DNA of 17,677 bases from Gorillibacterium sp. (lineage in GTDB: Bacteria > Bacillota > Bacilli > Paenibacillales > NBRC-103111), in NCBI GenBank assembly GCA_014380705.1, contig JACMJI010000011.1, positions 1 to 17,677 on the forward strand, read 5' to 3'. The position numbers and the translations under genes are program-made. Shown in pieces: positions 8,239 through 15,194 of the stretch; the first letter of the stretch is position 1; each line of letters opens with the position of its first letter. The notes beneath the pieces are model-generated. The model searched no databases, was not told where the DNA came from, and saw only the letters and a program-made list of their open reading frames with translations.

Positions 8239-9186
8239 ATGTACAAAAGCGTTGTTATTGGAACAGGTCCTTCAGGACTAACGGCCGCCATTTACCTAGC
8301 ACGTGCTAACCTGAGCCCACTTGTTATTGAGGGGCCGGAGCCTGGCGGGCAGCTCACAACGACAACAGAGGTAGAGAACTTTCCAGGGTTCCCGCAAGGC
8401 ATTATGGGGCCCGAGCTTATGACTAACATGCGGCAGCAGGCTGAGCGCTTTGGAGCGGAATTCCGTTCAAGCTGGGTTGTCAAGGTGGACTTATCCAAGC
8501 AGCCATTCACTTTAACCCTGGAGAATGGTACGGAAATTATTACAGAGAGCTTGATCATTTCCACTGGAGCTTCTGCCAGACTGCTTGGCATTCCAGGCGA
8601 GAAGGAGAACATCGGGCGTGGTGTCAGCACCTGTGCAACCTGTGATGGCTTCTTTTTCCGCGGCAAGAAGATTATTGTTGTGGGTGGGGGAGACTCCGCG
8701 ATGGAAGAAGCTCATTTCCTTACGCGATTTGCTTCCGAGGTTCGTTTGGTTCACCGTCGGGAAGAGCTGCGGGCCTCCAAAATTATGCAGGATCGATCCC
8801 GTGAGAACCCGAAGGTTGTCTGGAGTTTAAACCGTGCACCGGTTGAAGTCGTCGCAGGGGACAGAGGGGTAACGGGACTTAAAGTGCGGAATAACGAGTC
8901 GGGTGAAGAAGAGATTCTCGAAGCCGACGGCATTTTTGTCGCCATTGGACATAACCCCAATACGGGTTTTCTAGATGGACAGATCACAACGGATGAGCAA
9001 GGGTATATCGTCGTAGAACCCGGAACGACTCGTACGAATATCAACGGGGTATTTGCCTGTGGAGACGTTCAGGATCATAAGTATCGCCAGGCGATTACGG
9101 CTGCGGGTAGTGGCTGTATGGCAGCTCTCGACTGCGAGAAATATCTAGAAGGCAGAATGGTTCACGATTGGAGCCAATCCCTTTAG
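8239..9186 (+). CDS. trxB: Thioredoxin reductase TrxB
   Basis: TrxB is the FAD flavoenzyme that passes electrons from NADPH to thioredoxin, keeping cytosolic thiols reduced and serving ribonucleotide reductase. The 315-residue length is standard for the low-molecular-weight bacterial type. Seen in order: FAD-binding GTGPSG (8-13), the redox-active CATC (Cys132 and Cys135), the NADPH-binding GGGDSA (149-154), HRRE (172-175), and the C-terminal FAD motif GVFACGDVQD (270-279). The ATG at 8239 has GGGGAGGA 8 nt upstream. It is the last gene of the prs-TPR-trxB unit and is followed by a strong terminator. Confidence 0.98.
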   Translation: MYKSVVIGTGPSGLTAAIYLARANLSPLVIEGPEPGGQLTTTTEVENFPGFPQGIMGPELMTNMRQQAERFGAEFRSSWVVKVDLSKQPFTLTLENGTEIITESLIISTGASARLLGIPGEKENIGRGVSTCATCDGFFFRGKKIIVVGGGDSAMEEAHFLTRFASEVRLVHRREELRASKIMQDRSRENPKVVWSLNRAPVEVVAGDRGVTGLKVRNNESGEEEILEADGIFVAIGHNPNTGFLDGQITTDEQGYIVVEPGTTRTNINGVFACGDVQDHKYRQAITAAGSGCMAALDCEKYLEGRMVHDWSQSL

Positions 9187-9208
9187 GCATGGATCGTAAA
9201 TGAGGGAG

Positions 9209-9243
9209 AAAGAACCTGACGTTTGGTGCGGGTTCTTTTTTTT
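9209..9243 (+). terminator. Rho-independent terminator after trxB
   Basis: An 8 bp stem (9209-9216 AAAGAACC with 9231-9238) with a 14 nt loop runs into eight T residues (9236-9243). It starts 22 nt after the trxB stop. Confidence 0.88.
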
Positions 9244-9269
9244 ATCCCTAGTCTACAAAGGGTTGTTCA

Positions 9270-9288
9270 GGTCAACGATTCCTTGACC
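9270..9288. promoter_or_regulatory. Operator-like palindrome over the glk -35 box
   Basis: GGTCAA (9270-9275) and TTGACC (9283-9288) form a perfect 6 bp inverted repeat with a 7 nt spacer, and partial symmetry continues outward. The right half-site is itself the -35 hexamer of the glk promoter, so a dimeric repressor here would block RNA polymerase. The regulator is unknown. Confidence 0.5.
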
Positions 9289-9311
9289 GGACAGGGAGGA
9301 AGCTTTATAGT
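9283..9311 (+). promoter_or_regulatory. Sigma-A-type promoter of glk
   Basis: TTGACC (9283-9288), a 17 nt spacer and TATAGT (9306-9311), each hexamer one mismatch from consensus. The leader to the glk start would be about 36 nt. Confidence 0.75.
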
Positions 9312-9353
9312 TGGAACATGAGAAAGTAAACCATGTGTAGAGGTGACAGTTGA

Positions 9354-10304
9354 ATGTCAGGTAAAATTTATGTCGGTGTTGACTTGGGCGGTACGAACAT
9401 CAAGGTCGGAATCTGCGATGAGGATGGCAAATTGTTAAAGACGTTTGAGGGACCAACCGGTTCAGAGCACGGTGCGGAAGGTGTACTGGAACGTATAGCA
9501 CAATACTGTCGTTCTATTGTTGAAGAATCGGAGTACGAGTGGGACCAAGTTGCAGGCATTGGCGCTGGAATCGCCGGATTTATGGATATACCGGAGGGCT
9601 TTGTAAAATTATCCGTAAATTTGAACTGGCGGAACGTTCCTGTGAAGAAAACACTTGAACAGAAGCTGGGCAAGCCAGTTACTATTGACAACGATGCCAA
9701 CGTGGCAGCACTTGGTGAAGCATGGAGCGGTGCAGGAGCAGGTATTCCTAATCTTGTCTGCTATACGCTAGGAACCGGAGTCGGTGGCGGCATTATTGTA
9801 AATGGCAAAATTTATCAAGGATTTAACGGTATGGCAGGCGAACTTGGTCACATGTCCGTTGTTCCTGATTTGGAAGCCATTCAATGTAACTGTGGTCAGC
9901 TTGGCTGTCTGGAAACGGTGTCCTCCGCAACCGGTATCGTGCGTATGGCTAAAGATGCCGTCGAGCGTGGAGACAAGACTAGCCTTACCATGATTCAGAC
10001 TATTGAAGCTAAAGACGTGTTTGATGCAGCTAAAGCAGGCGATGAAGTTGCCCTTCGTATTGTTCATCGGGCTGCTTACTATATTGGTCGTTCCATGGCA
10101 GCGGTAGCTATTGTAATTAATCCGCAACGATTCATTATTGGTGGCGGTGTTTCTAAGGCCGGGGAAATATTATTTACTCCTATTCGTGAAATTTTTAATA
10201 AATATACACCAGAGCATGCAAGCGCAGGTGTGGATATTGTTCCTGCGACACTTGGTAATGATGCAGGGATTGTTGGGGCGGCTGGCTTAAACTTACCAAG
10301 GTAA
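9354..10304 (+). CDS. glk: Glucokinase, ROK family
   Basis: This ROK-family kinase phosphorylates glucose with ATP to give glucose 6-phosphate, feeding non-PTS glucose into glycolysis. The 316-residue length fits GlcK of Firmicutes. Seen: N-terminal ATP/phosphate motif DLGGT (10-14), the catalytic aspartate region DNDAN with Asp114, GTGVGGG (140-146), GELGH (162-166) contacting sugar, and the ROK zinc motif CNCGQLGCLE (178-187). Other ROK sugar kinases remain possible, but there is no N-terminal HTH, so it is not a NagC/XylR-type repressor. The ATG follows GAGGTG by 8 nt. It has its own promoter and terminator, so it is a single-gene unit between trxB and rapZ. Confidence 0.92.
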   Translation: MSGKIYVGVDLGGTNIKVGICDEDGKLLKTFEGPTGSEHGAEGVLERIAQYCRSIVEESEYEWDQVAGIGAGIAGFMDIPEGFVKLSVNLNWRNVPVKKTLEQKLGKPVTIDNDANVAALGEAWSGAGAGIPNLVCYTLGTGVGGGIIVNGKIYQGFNGMAGELGHMSVVPDLEAIQCNCGQLGCLETVSSATGIVRMAKDAVERGDKTSLTMIQTIEAKDVFDAAKAGDEVALRIVHRAAYYIGRSMAAVAIVINPQRFIIGGGVSKAGEILFTPIREIFNKYTPEHASAGVDIVPATLGNDAGIVGAAGLNLPR

Positions 10305-10330
10305 GTAGAAGGATTTTTTTGCGATAAAGG

Positions 10331-10365
10331 GGTCCGTCCTTACATAGGACGGAGCTTGTTTTTTT
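10331..10365 (+). terminator. Rho-independent terminator after glk
   Basis: TCCGTCCT (10333-10340) pairs perfectly with AGGACGGA (10346-10353) around a 5 nt loop, followed by GCTTG and a run of seven T residues. It ends about 50 nt before the rapZ start. Confidence 0.88.
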
Positions 10366-10416
10366 CCTGCATCAGCATTTTAGCTTGAAAACTGTGATTT
10401 TGAAGGAGGAATCGAT

Positions 10417-11304
10417 ATGGAGGAACGAAATACGCTGGCGAAGCTTGTGATCATTACCGGGATGTCCGGAGCTGGCAAGACCATAGCGGTTCAAAGTCTT
10501 GAAGATTTGGGTTTCTTTTGCGTCGATAATCTCCCACCGGTTTTAATTCCAAAATTTGCTGAGCTTATTGTACAATCAAATGGCAAAATTAGCAGGGTTG
10601 CTTTGGTCATTGACTTAAGGGGTCGGGAGTTTTTTCAAGCGCTTACAGAATCGCTGCAGCATATTCAAGAAAATTTACCTTTGAGCTATGAAATTCTCTA
10701 TCTTGACGCTACCGATTCTGTTCTTGTCCAGCGGTACAAAGAAAGTAGAAGAAGGCATCCGCTTGCCACGAATGGAGCACCGTTGGAGGGGATTCAGCAA
10801 GAGCGGATTCTACTTGAGGAGCTTAAAGGGCTGGCTACACAAGCCATTGACACCAGTAACTTGAAGCCAGGCCAGCTTAAAGAAAAGATTATCGCTCGGT
10901 TTAATAACCTTGGAGATCAGGGACTTTCCCTGAACGTTATTTCGTTCGGCTTTAAATATGGAATGCCTATTGATGCGGATCTCATTTTTGATGTTCGGTT
11001 TTTGCCTAACCCCCATTATGTGGATAGCTTGCGCCCCCTAACCGGTCAAGACACGGATGTTTATGACTACGTGATGAAATGGTCGGATACACAGGAATTT
11101 CTGACCAAGTTATTGGATATGCTGCACTTTCTGATTCCGCAGTATAAGAAAGAAGGCAAAAGCCAGGTTGTCATCGGGATTGGTTGTACCGGAGGAAAGC
11201 ATCGCTCTGTAGCGATTGCGGAATACCTTGGCAGAATGATTGGTATAAGTGAGACAGAAACCGTTAGGGTCAGTCATCGGGATTCAGATCGTGATCGGGG
11301 TTAG
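10417..11304 (+). CDS. rapZ: RapZ/YvcJ nucleotide-binding protein
   Basis: A P-loop protein of the RapZ family. In E. coli RapZ is an RNase adaptor that controls glucosamine-6-phosphate synthase mRNA; in Bacillus YvcJ binds and hydrolyses nucleotides and affects competence. The role here is not shown by sequence. Seen: Walker A GMSGAGKT (15-22), the family segment CVDNLPP (35-41), [10 protein letters not shown] (192-201) and the signature GCTGGKHRS (256-264) near the C terminus. The length of 295 residues is normal, with a short hydrophilic tail rich in Asp and Arg. The ATG has AAGGAGGA upstream at 10403-10410. It starts the conserved rapZ-yvcK-whiA cluster; I see no clear own promoter after the glk terminator. 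Confidence 0.96.
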   Translation: MEERNTLAKLVIITGMSGAGKTIAVQSLEDLGFFCVDNLPPVLIPKFAELIVQSNGKISRVALVIDLRGREFFQALTESLQHIQENLPLSYEILYLDATDSVLVQRYKESRRRHPLATNGAPLEGIQQERILLEELKGLATQAIDTSNLKPGQLKEKIIARFNNLGDQGLSLNVISFGFKYGMPIDADLIFDVRFLPNPHYVDSLRPLTGQDTDVYDYVMKWSDTQEFLTKLLDMLHFLIPQYKKEGKSQVVIGIGCTGGKHRSVAIAEYLGRMIGISETETVRVSHRDSDRDRG

Positions 11305-11319
11305 AAAAGGAGTGACAGG

Positions 11320-12300
11320 ATGAAAGAAGTTGAAGAGGAGACTCCTCGTGTAGTTGTTATCGGGGGTGGAACCGGATTGTCTGTCATGCTCCGAGGATTG
11401 AAGAAGAAACCCGTTGATATTACAGCGATTGTCACGGTTGCCGATGATGGAGGCAGTTCCGGAATATTGCGGGATGGTCTGCAAATTCCACCACCAGGGG
11501 ACATTCGTAATGTGATGAGCGCCCTAGCGGATACCGAACCGCTGCTATCCAAATTGCTTCAATATCGGTTTAAAGAGGTAGATGGCTTAATTGGTCATTC
11601 GCTTGGTAATTTGATCCTAGCTGCACTTAGTGAAATCACAGGTGACTTTGTCGTTGCTATCCGTGAGTTAAGTCGAGTATTGGCTGTAAGAGGTCAGATC
11701 TTGCCAGCAGCCAATATCCCCATTGTGCTTAAGGCCGAGATGGAGGATGGAACGATTGTTGTTGGTGAATCGAAGATTCCTGGGGCTAGAGGCAGGATTA
11801 AACGGGTGTTCATCGAACCTGCGGATGTTTTACCCTTGCCAGAGGCCGTTCATGCCCTACGCGTGGCGGATGTTATCATCGTTGGGCCAGGGAGTCTGTA
11901 CACAAGCATTCTACCCAATCTACTTGTTCCTGAAATTGCCAAAGTCATTATTGAGTCCAATGCTTTAAAAATTTTTATCTGTAACGTAATGACGCAGCCT
12001 GGAGAGACCGACTTTTATACAGTGAGTGACCATTTGCAAGCGGTTAAGCAGCATGTCGGCTGTAATTTATTCGATTATGTCATTGTGAATAACGGAATAA
12101 TACCGCTAGAGGTAGAGCACAAGTACGCAGAAGAGGGCTCTGTTGCGGTTCGATTGGATATGGACGAATTAACCCGGGAGGGCTACCAAGTAATTGCAGA
12201 TGAACTTGTTTATTTCCATACGTATTTACGTCATGATGCGGACAAACTAAGCCATCATATTTATAAACTGGTTGAAAGCCGGTTGCTCCGAAAGAGGTGA
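11320..12300 (+). CDS. yvcK: YvcK/CofD-like protein (gluconeogenic growth and cell-shape factor)
   Basis: YvcK is a CofD-family protein that binds UDP-sugars. In B. subtilis it is needed for growth and normal shape on gluconeogenic carbon sources and affects PBP1 placement. Here 326 residues show the N-terminal GGGTG (15-19), ADDGGSSG (41-48), PPGDIRN (58-64), then [10 protein letters not shown] and [12 protein letters not shown] further on, all typical. The ATG follows the rapZ stop by 15 nt with AAAGGAG between. The stop overlaps the region used as ribosome binding site by whiA. A kinase such as PrkC phosphorylates the Bacillus protein; I cannot judge that here. Confidence 0.96.
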   Translation: MKEVEEETPRVVVIGGGTGLSVMLRGLKKKPVDITAIVTVADDGGSSGILRDGLQIPPPGDIRNVMSALADTEPLLSKLLQYRFKEVDGLIGHSLGNLILAALSEITGDFVVAIRELSRVLAVRGQILPAANIPIVLKAEMEDGTIVVGESKIPGARGRIKRVFIEPADVLPLPEAVHALRVADVIIVGPGSLYTSILPNLLVPEIAKVIIESNALKIFICNVMTQPGETDFYTVSDHLQAVKQHVGCNLFDYVIVNNGIIPLEVEHKYAEEGSVAVRLDMDELTREGYQVIADELVYFHTYLRHDADKLSHHIYKLVESRLLRKR

Positions 12301-12305
12301 GACCC

Positions 12306-13238
12306 GTGTCCTTTGCTGCGCAAACAAAAAAAGAACTGACCATGCTGGAAAGCGATACCTGCTGCGAGAAGTCGGAGCTCTCCGCTCTTATTCGAATGAA
12401 CGGTACGGTACAGATCACTGGCCAGAAGATTACTCTTGATGTTTCCACAGAGAATGCAGCGATCGCTAGACGGATCTATCTGCTGCTAAAGAAAAAGTTT
12501 CAGGTTCATACCGAGCTTCTCGTTCGAAAGAAAATGCGTTTGAAAAAAAATAATGTGTACATCGTGCGTGTGCCCCAGCAGGTTGAGGAGGTCCTCACAG
12601 AGCTTTGTATCATTTCAGGCGGTTTTTTATTTACCCCAGGAATTGAAAAATCGATTATTCGCAACAATTGCTGCAAACGTGCTTATCTACGAGGGGCGTT
12701 TTTGGCAGGCGGTTCAGTTAATAATCCGGAAGGCTCGTCCTATCATCTAGAGATTGCCTCCATGTACGAGGAGCACAGCAACTCGCTTGTGCGGTTGGCT
12801 AACCGATTTGATCTGAATGCTCGCTGTATCGAACGAAAGAAGGGCTTTATTTTCTACATCAAGGAAGGCGAGAAGATTATTGATTTTCTTAGCCTGATTG
12901 GTGCGCACCAGGCACTTCTGCGTTTTGAGGATGTACGAATTATGAAGGATATGCGCAATTCCGTGAATCGGATCGTTAATTGCGAGACCGCAAACCTCAA
13001 TAAAACCATTGGTGCAGCTGTTCGTCAGATTGATAATATTCGTTTGCTAGATCGGGAGATGGGGCTCGATAACTTGCCGGAACGCCTCCGTGAGGTGGCC
13101 AAAGTACGGCTCATGCACCCCGATTTGAATTTAATCGAAATTGGTGAACTGCTTAAGGTTCCCGTCAGTAAGTCAGGTGTAAACCATCGGCTGCGCAAGA
13201 TTGATGAGATGGCGGAGAAATTAAGAAGTGCCAAATAA
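12306..13238 (+). CDS. whiA: WhiA DNA-binding protein
   Basis: WhiA is a conserved Gram-positive DNA-binding protein. It regulates sporulation septation in Streptomyces and affects cell division and chromosome segregation in Bacillus. The protein has an N-terminal domain of LAGLIDADG endonuclease descent ([15 protein letters not shown], 124-138, with the catalytic function not expected) and a C-terminal HTH (about 265-300: [20 protein letters not shown]). I chose the GTG at 12306, which gives the standard beginning [11 protein letters not shown] and 310 residues, with GAGGTGA at 12294-12300. Another GTG at 12297 would lie inside that binding site and add three residues not found in the family. 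It lies 5 nt after the yvcK stop, so coupling is likely. Confidence 0.95.
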   Translation: MSFAAQTKKELTMLESDTCCEKSELSALIRMNGTVQITGQKITLDVSTENAAIARRIYLLLKKKFQVHTELLVRKKMRLKKNNVYIVRVPQQVEEVLTELCIISGGFLFTPGIEKSIIRNNCCKRAYLRGAFLAGGSVNNPEGSSYHLEIASMYEEHSNSLVRLANRFDLNARCIERKKGFIFYIKEGEKIIDFLSLIGAHQALLRFEDVRIMKDMRNSVNRIVNCETANLNKTIGAAVRQIDNIRLLDREMGLDNLPERLREVAKVRLMHPDLNLIEIGELLKVPVSKSGVNHRLRKIDEMAEKLRSAK

Positions 13239-13287
13239 AAGCTTCTACCAGACAATCTTCGTTTTAATGTAGTGTAGGATTGGGAAA

Positions 13288-13298
13288 AATGTTATAAT
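13288..13298 (+). promoter_or_regulatory. Extended -10 promoter of the crh/HPr gene
   Basis: A perfect TATAAT at 13293-13298 is preceded by TG at 13290-13291, the extended -10 pattern. The hexamer 17 nt upstream (TAGTGT) is a poor -35, which extended -10 promoters tolerate. The leader would be about 70 nt. Confidence 0.65.
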
Positions 13299-13373
13299 GG
13301 ACAAAAATCTCGTTACTGATTCCGTATTTTTATTTCTATAGAAAAATTAAATGCAATTGGGGGTATTGGTTCC

Positions 13374-13643
13374 ATGTCTAAGTGTCCCGCAGTAGTAAGA
13401 TTAAAAACTGGACTACATGCCAGACCAGCCGCACTTTTTGTCCAGGAAGCCAACAAGTTCTCCTCGGAGATTTTTGTGGAGAAGGACGAGAAGAAGGTGA
13501 ATGCCAAGAGTATTATGGGCATTATGAGTCTTGCAATCAGTACCGGGACGGAGATTTACATAAGTGCTGAGGGCGCAGATGCTGACCAGGCTGTAAACGC
13601 TTTAGTCGCTTTAGTTGGTAAAGAAGAGCTGGAGAACCAATAA
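13374..13643 (+). CDS. crh: HPr-family phosphocarrier at the crh locus, retaining His15
   Basis: The 89-residue protein is a close match in wording to Bacillus Crh (VRLKTGL-ARPAALFVQEAN and EKD-KKVNAKSIMG), and it sits in the crh position after yvcK-whiA. Bacillus Crh has Gln at position 15 and so cannot carry phosphate from the PTS. Here residue 15 is His (GLHARP, 13-18), the residue phosphorylated by enzyme I in HPr. Ser46 in AKSIMG, the target of HPr kinase, is also present. It could therefore work both as a PTS carrier and as a CcpA co-regulator when Ser46 is phosphorylated. It could be named ptsH if no other HPr gene exists in the genome. The start has TTGGGGGT about 10 nt upstream. It has its own promoter and terminator. 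Confidence 0.93.
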   Translation: MSKCPAVVRLKTGLHARPAALFVQEANKFSSEIFVEKDEKKVNAKSIMGIMSLAISTGTEIYISAEGADADQAVNALVALVGKEELENQ

Positions 13644-13659
13644 ATTTCCGCCTTAAGTG

Positions 13660-13686
13660 AAGAAGCTTCCAATGGGGGAGCTTTTT
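13660..13686 (+). terminator. Rho-independent terminator after crh/HPr
   Basis: AGCTTCC (13664-13670) pairs with 13676-13682 around a 5 nt loop; A-rich bases before and the T-run at 13682-13686 after extend the stem. It begins 17 nt after the stop. Confidence 0.8.
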
Positions 13687-13723
13687 GTTGCTACATCAGA
13701 ATGGATATATAGTATACAAAAGG

Positions 13724-13794
13724 TTCATTCTTATTTCCGCATCGGTAAACCTATGGTGTCTAAAAATGCCGGCGGGCGTTTATCCTTGGTTCAA
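13724..13794. repeat. Diverged direct repeat, copy A
   Basis: This 71 nt segment aligns to copy B (13984-14063) with shared blocks TTCATTCT, CATCGGTA, ATGG, CTTAAA/CTAAAA, GCCG and TTTATCCTTGG, and one gap of about 13 nt. Read on the plus strand in one frame it gives an SV-W-LK-P...YPW peptide pattern that copy B also shows, but neither copy is part of a recognisable gene. The rest of 13687-13983 holds a hairpin and no gene that I recognise. Confidence 0.6.
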
Positions 13795-13903
13795 TATGTA
13801 TGTTATACCTGATGTTGGAAGTAACTGGCGGAAACGGTTCATCCGAGAGTAATGGAATATCCCTTTCGACTGTTTCCGGTGTGGTCACCGTCATTGTTAA
13901 CTA

Positions 13904-13945
13904 AAACAACCTTATTCCACCCCTAAGGGTTGAATAAGGTTGTTT
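13904..13945. terminator. Strong hairpin between convergent crh and clpP, likely bidirectional terminator
   Basis: Bases 13904-13917 pair perfectly with 13932-13945 (14 bp), and after one mismatch ACCC/GGGT (13919-13922, 13927-13930) closes a 4 nt loop. Short T-rich tracts follow on both strands. It lies about 110 nt past the clpP stop on the minus strand and is the only evident terminator for clpP. Confidence 0.7.
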
Positions 13946-13983
13946 AGATTCTTTTATCATCATGGATACAAATTATTTAAAGA

Positions 13984-14063
13984 TTCATTCTGATCCCACA
14001 TCGGTAGAAGCATGGTTCTTAAAGACGCCGATTAGATAGAAGATGTTTTATCCTTGGGTTAAA
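13984..14063. repeat. Diverged direct repeat, copy B (touches the clpP stop codon)
   Basis: Partner of copy A (13724-13794). Its right end, TTTATCCTTGGGTTAAA, includes the clpP stop codon (14059-14061, minus strand), so the clpP 3' end lies inside the repeated segment. Confidence 0.6.
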
Positions 14064-14655
14064 GGATAGCACCTGTAGAGTTCTCAATGACTTTATCGAT
14101 GCAACCATAAGCTAGTGCTTCAGCAGCAGTCATAAAGTAGTCGCGATCCGTATCTTTATCAATACGCTCGATCGGTTGGCCTGTACGTTCTGCTAGGATC
14201 GCATTGAGCTTATCACGCAGTTTGATGATCCGTCTGGCACGGATTTCAATGTCGCTGGCTTGCCCTTCGGCTCCGCCAAGTGGCTGGTGAATCATAACCT
14301 CACTGTTCGGAAGCGCGTAGCGTTTGCCTTTCGCACCTGCTGCCAGCAAGAATGCGCCCATAGATGCAGCCATGCCCACGCAGATTGTCGAAACGTCTGG
14401 CTTGATGAACTGCATGGTATCGTAGATGGCCATACCTGAAGTAATGGAGCCCCCGGGACTATTAATATAGATACTTATGTCTTTCTCAGGATCTTGAGCA
14501 GCTAGGAACAACAGTTGGGCGATGATGGCGTTAGCCACAGCATCGTTAATTGGACTGCCCAGAAAAATGATTCGGTCCTTCAGCAGGCGAGAGTAAATAT
14601 CGTAAGCACGTTCGCCCCTGCCATCCTGTTCAACAACCATAGGAACAAAACTCAT
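14059..14655 (-). CDS. clpP: ATP-dependent Clp protease proteolytic subunit ClpP
   Basis: ClpP forms the tetradecameric serine-protease barrel that degrades proteins unfolded by ClpC, ClpX or ClpE. The 198-residue protein has the full catalytic triad at standard positions: Ser98 in GMAASMGA, His123 in MIHQPLGG and Asp172 in DRDYFM. The SPGGS segment (66-70), needed for the oxyanion site, is present. The N-terminal [20 protein letters not shown] is typical of the Bacillus type, including the short processed propeptide. The ATG (complement of 14653-14655) follows a strong AAGGAGGA site. A CtsR-like box overlaps its promoter, so heat and protein-stress control is likely. It is convergent with crh. 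Confidence 0.98.
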   Translation of the reverse strand: MSFVPMVVEQDGRGERAYDIYSRLLKDRIIFLGSPINDAVANAIIAQLLFLAAQDPEKDISIYINSPGGSITSGMAIYDTMQFIKPDVSTICVGMAASMGAFLLAAGAKGKRYALPNSEVMIHQPLGGAEGQASDIEIRARRIIKLRDKLNAILAERTGQPIERIDKDTDRDYFMTAAEALAYGCIDKVIENSTGAIL

Positions 14656-14711
14656 GCGAAATTCCTCCTTTAATTAAATACGAAATGACTTCCACTATCG
14701 AGACTATACCC

Positions 14712-14740
14712 ATCTTACTGAAAAAAACACCAAAAGTCAA
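14712..14740 (-). promoter_or_regulatory. Promoter of clpP
   Basis: On the minus strand TTGACT (14735-14740) is followed after 17 nt by TAAGAT (14712-14717). The -35 lies within the left heptad of the CtsR-like box. A TATAGT at 14703-14708 is a less well spaced alternative -10. Confidence 0.65.
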
Positions 14741-14751
14741 AAAAGGTCAGA
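14735..14751. promoter_or_regulatory. CtsR-type operator
   Basis: AGTCAAA (14735-14741), three bases, GGTCAGA (14745-14751): two directly repeated heptads with the 3 nt spacing of the known CtsR site (A/G)GTCAAA-N3-(A/G)GTCAAA, one mismatch overall. It overlaps the clpP -35, as expected for repression of class III heat-shock genes. Confidence 0.75.
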
Positions 14752-14810
14752 GAATTAAAAAAGCTGTATAAGAAGAAAACTTATACATCGATCTATATAC
14801 AAAACGAGAT

Positions 14811-14836
14811 ACAAAAAAAACGTCCTGCGACGTTTA
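14811..14836 (-). terminator. Terminator of the tRNA-Arg gene
   Basis: On the minus strand an AAACGTC/GACGTTT stem (14829-14835 with 14818-14824) with a 4 nt loop runs into a T-run (complement of A residues at 14813-14820). It lies 16 nt past the tRNA 3' end. Confidence 0.85.
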
Positions 14837-14851
14837 AGATTTAAAGGTAGA

Positions 14852-14926
14852 TGGCGCGCCCGCGAGGAATTGAACCTCGATCTCAGGCTTCGGAGGCCTA
14901 CGTCATATCCATTTGACCACGGGCGC
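14852..14926 (-). tRNA. tRNA-Arg (anticodon CCG)
   Basis: The complement folds into a full cloverleaf of 75 nt: acceptor GCGCCCG with CGGGCGC, a D arm closed by GTC/GAC, an anticodon stem TAGGC/GCCTG around the loop CTCCGAA, and a T arm CGAGG-TTCAATT-CCTCG. The anticodon CCG (bases 14891-14893) reads CGG arginine codons. The discriminator is G and the terminal CCA is encoded. It is a lone tRNA gene with its own promoter and terminator. Confidence 0.96.
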
Positions 14927-14968
14927 ATCTGTTCATCTGTTGAGTTGCAATTGAAGCCAGCAATAAAT

Positions 14969-14997
14969 AGTATATGACAATGACTGAAAGAAATCAA
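14969..14997 (-). promoter_or_regulatory. Promoter of the tRNA-Arg gene
   Basis: On the minus strand TTGATT (14992-14997), a 17 nt spacer and TATACT (14969-14974). Transcription would start about 36 nt before the tRNA 5' end. Confidence 0.6.
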
Positions 14998-15079
14998 TAG
15001 GAAATATAGGGAATAAGAACAGGACGCAATATTATGGTCAGAATCAACAAATTCTTAAACAAATAATAGGAGGACAAAC

Positions 15080-15108
15080 TTGCAACATCATCCATAATCG
15101 GCTAAAAT
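15080..15108 (+). promoter_or_regulatory. Promoter of the cggR-gapA-pgk operon
   Basis: TTGCAA (15080-15085), a 17 nt spacer and TAAAAT (15103-15108). The predicted start near 15115 places the CggR operator about 25-60 nt downstream, the same arrangement as in B. subtilis. Confidence 0.7.
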
Positions 15109-15138
15109 ACAAATGGGGATAAATTTTTTTGAATGTAG

Positions 15139-15174
15139 TGGGACGTAAAAAGCGTAGGTGGGACGTTATACGTC
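15139..15174. promoter_or_regulatory. CggR operator
   Basis: TGGGAC-N6-AGCG-N4-TGGGAC-N6-CGTC matches the spacing of the known CggR site CGGGAC-N6-TGTC-N4-CGGGAC-N6-TGTC exactly; the two GGGAC cores are 20 bp apart at 15140 and 15160. The right half fits better than the left. It lies between promoter and gene, as needed for repression that is relieved by fructose 1,6-bisphosphate. Confidence 0.85.
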
Positions 15175-15194
15175 CATGGCAGGAGTTGGTTTAC

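Noticed and set aside
12345..13238. WhiA as an active homing endonuclease or mobile intron product
   Set aside because: WhiA proteins descend from LAGLIDADG enzymes but are stable chromosomal regulators; the gene sits in its conserved place with a C-terminal HTH and no intron.
13800..13904. 34-codon ATG frame ending at the strong hairpin
   Set aside because: No ribosome binding site and no similarity that I recognise; too short to support without comparative data.
13962..14039. 25-codon ATG frame inside repeat copy B
   Set aside because: No ribosome binding site; its peptide pattern is shared with copy A, so I report it under the repeat finding and not as a gene.
15129..15194. Longer CggR from the TTG at 15129
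   Set aside because: This would put the CggR operator inside the coding region and lacks a ribosome binding site; the ATG at 15195 has AGGAG and gives the family length.
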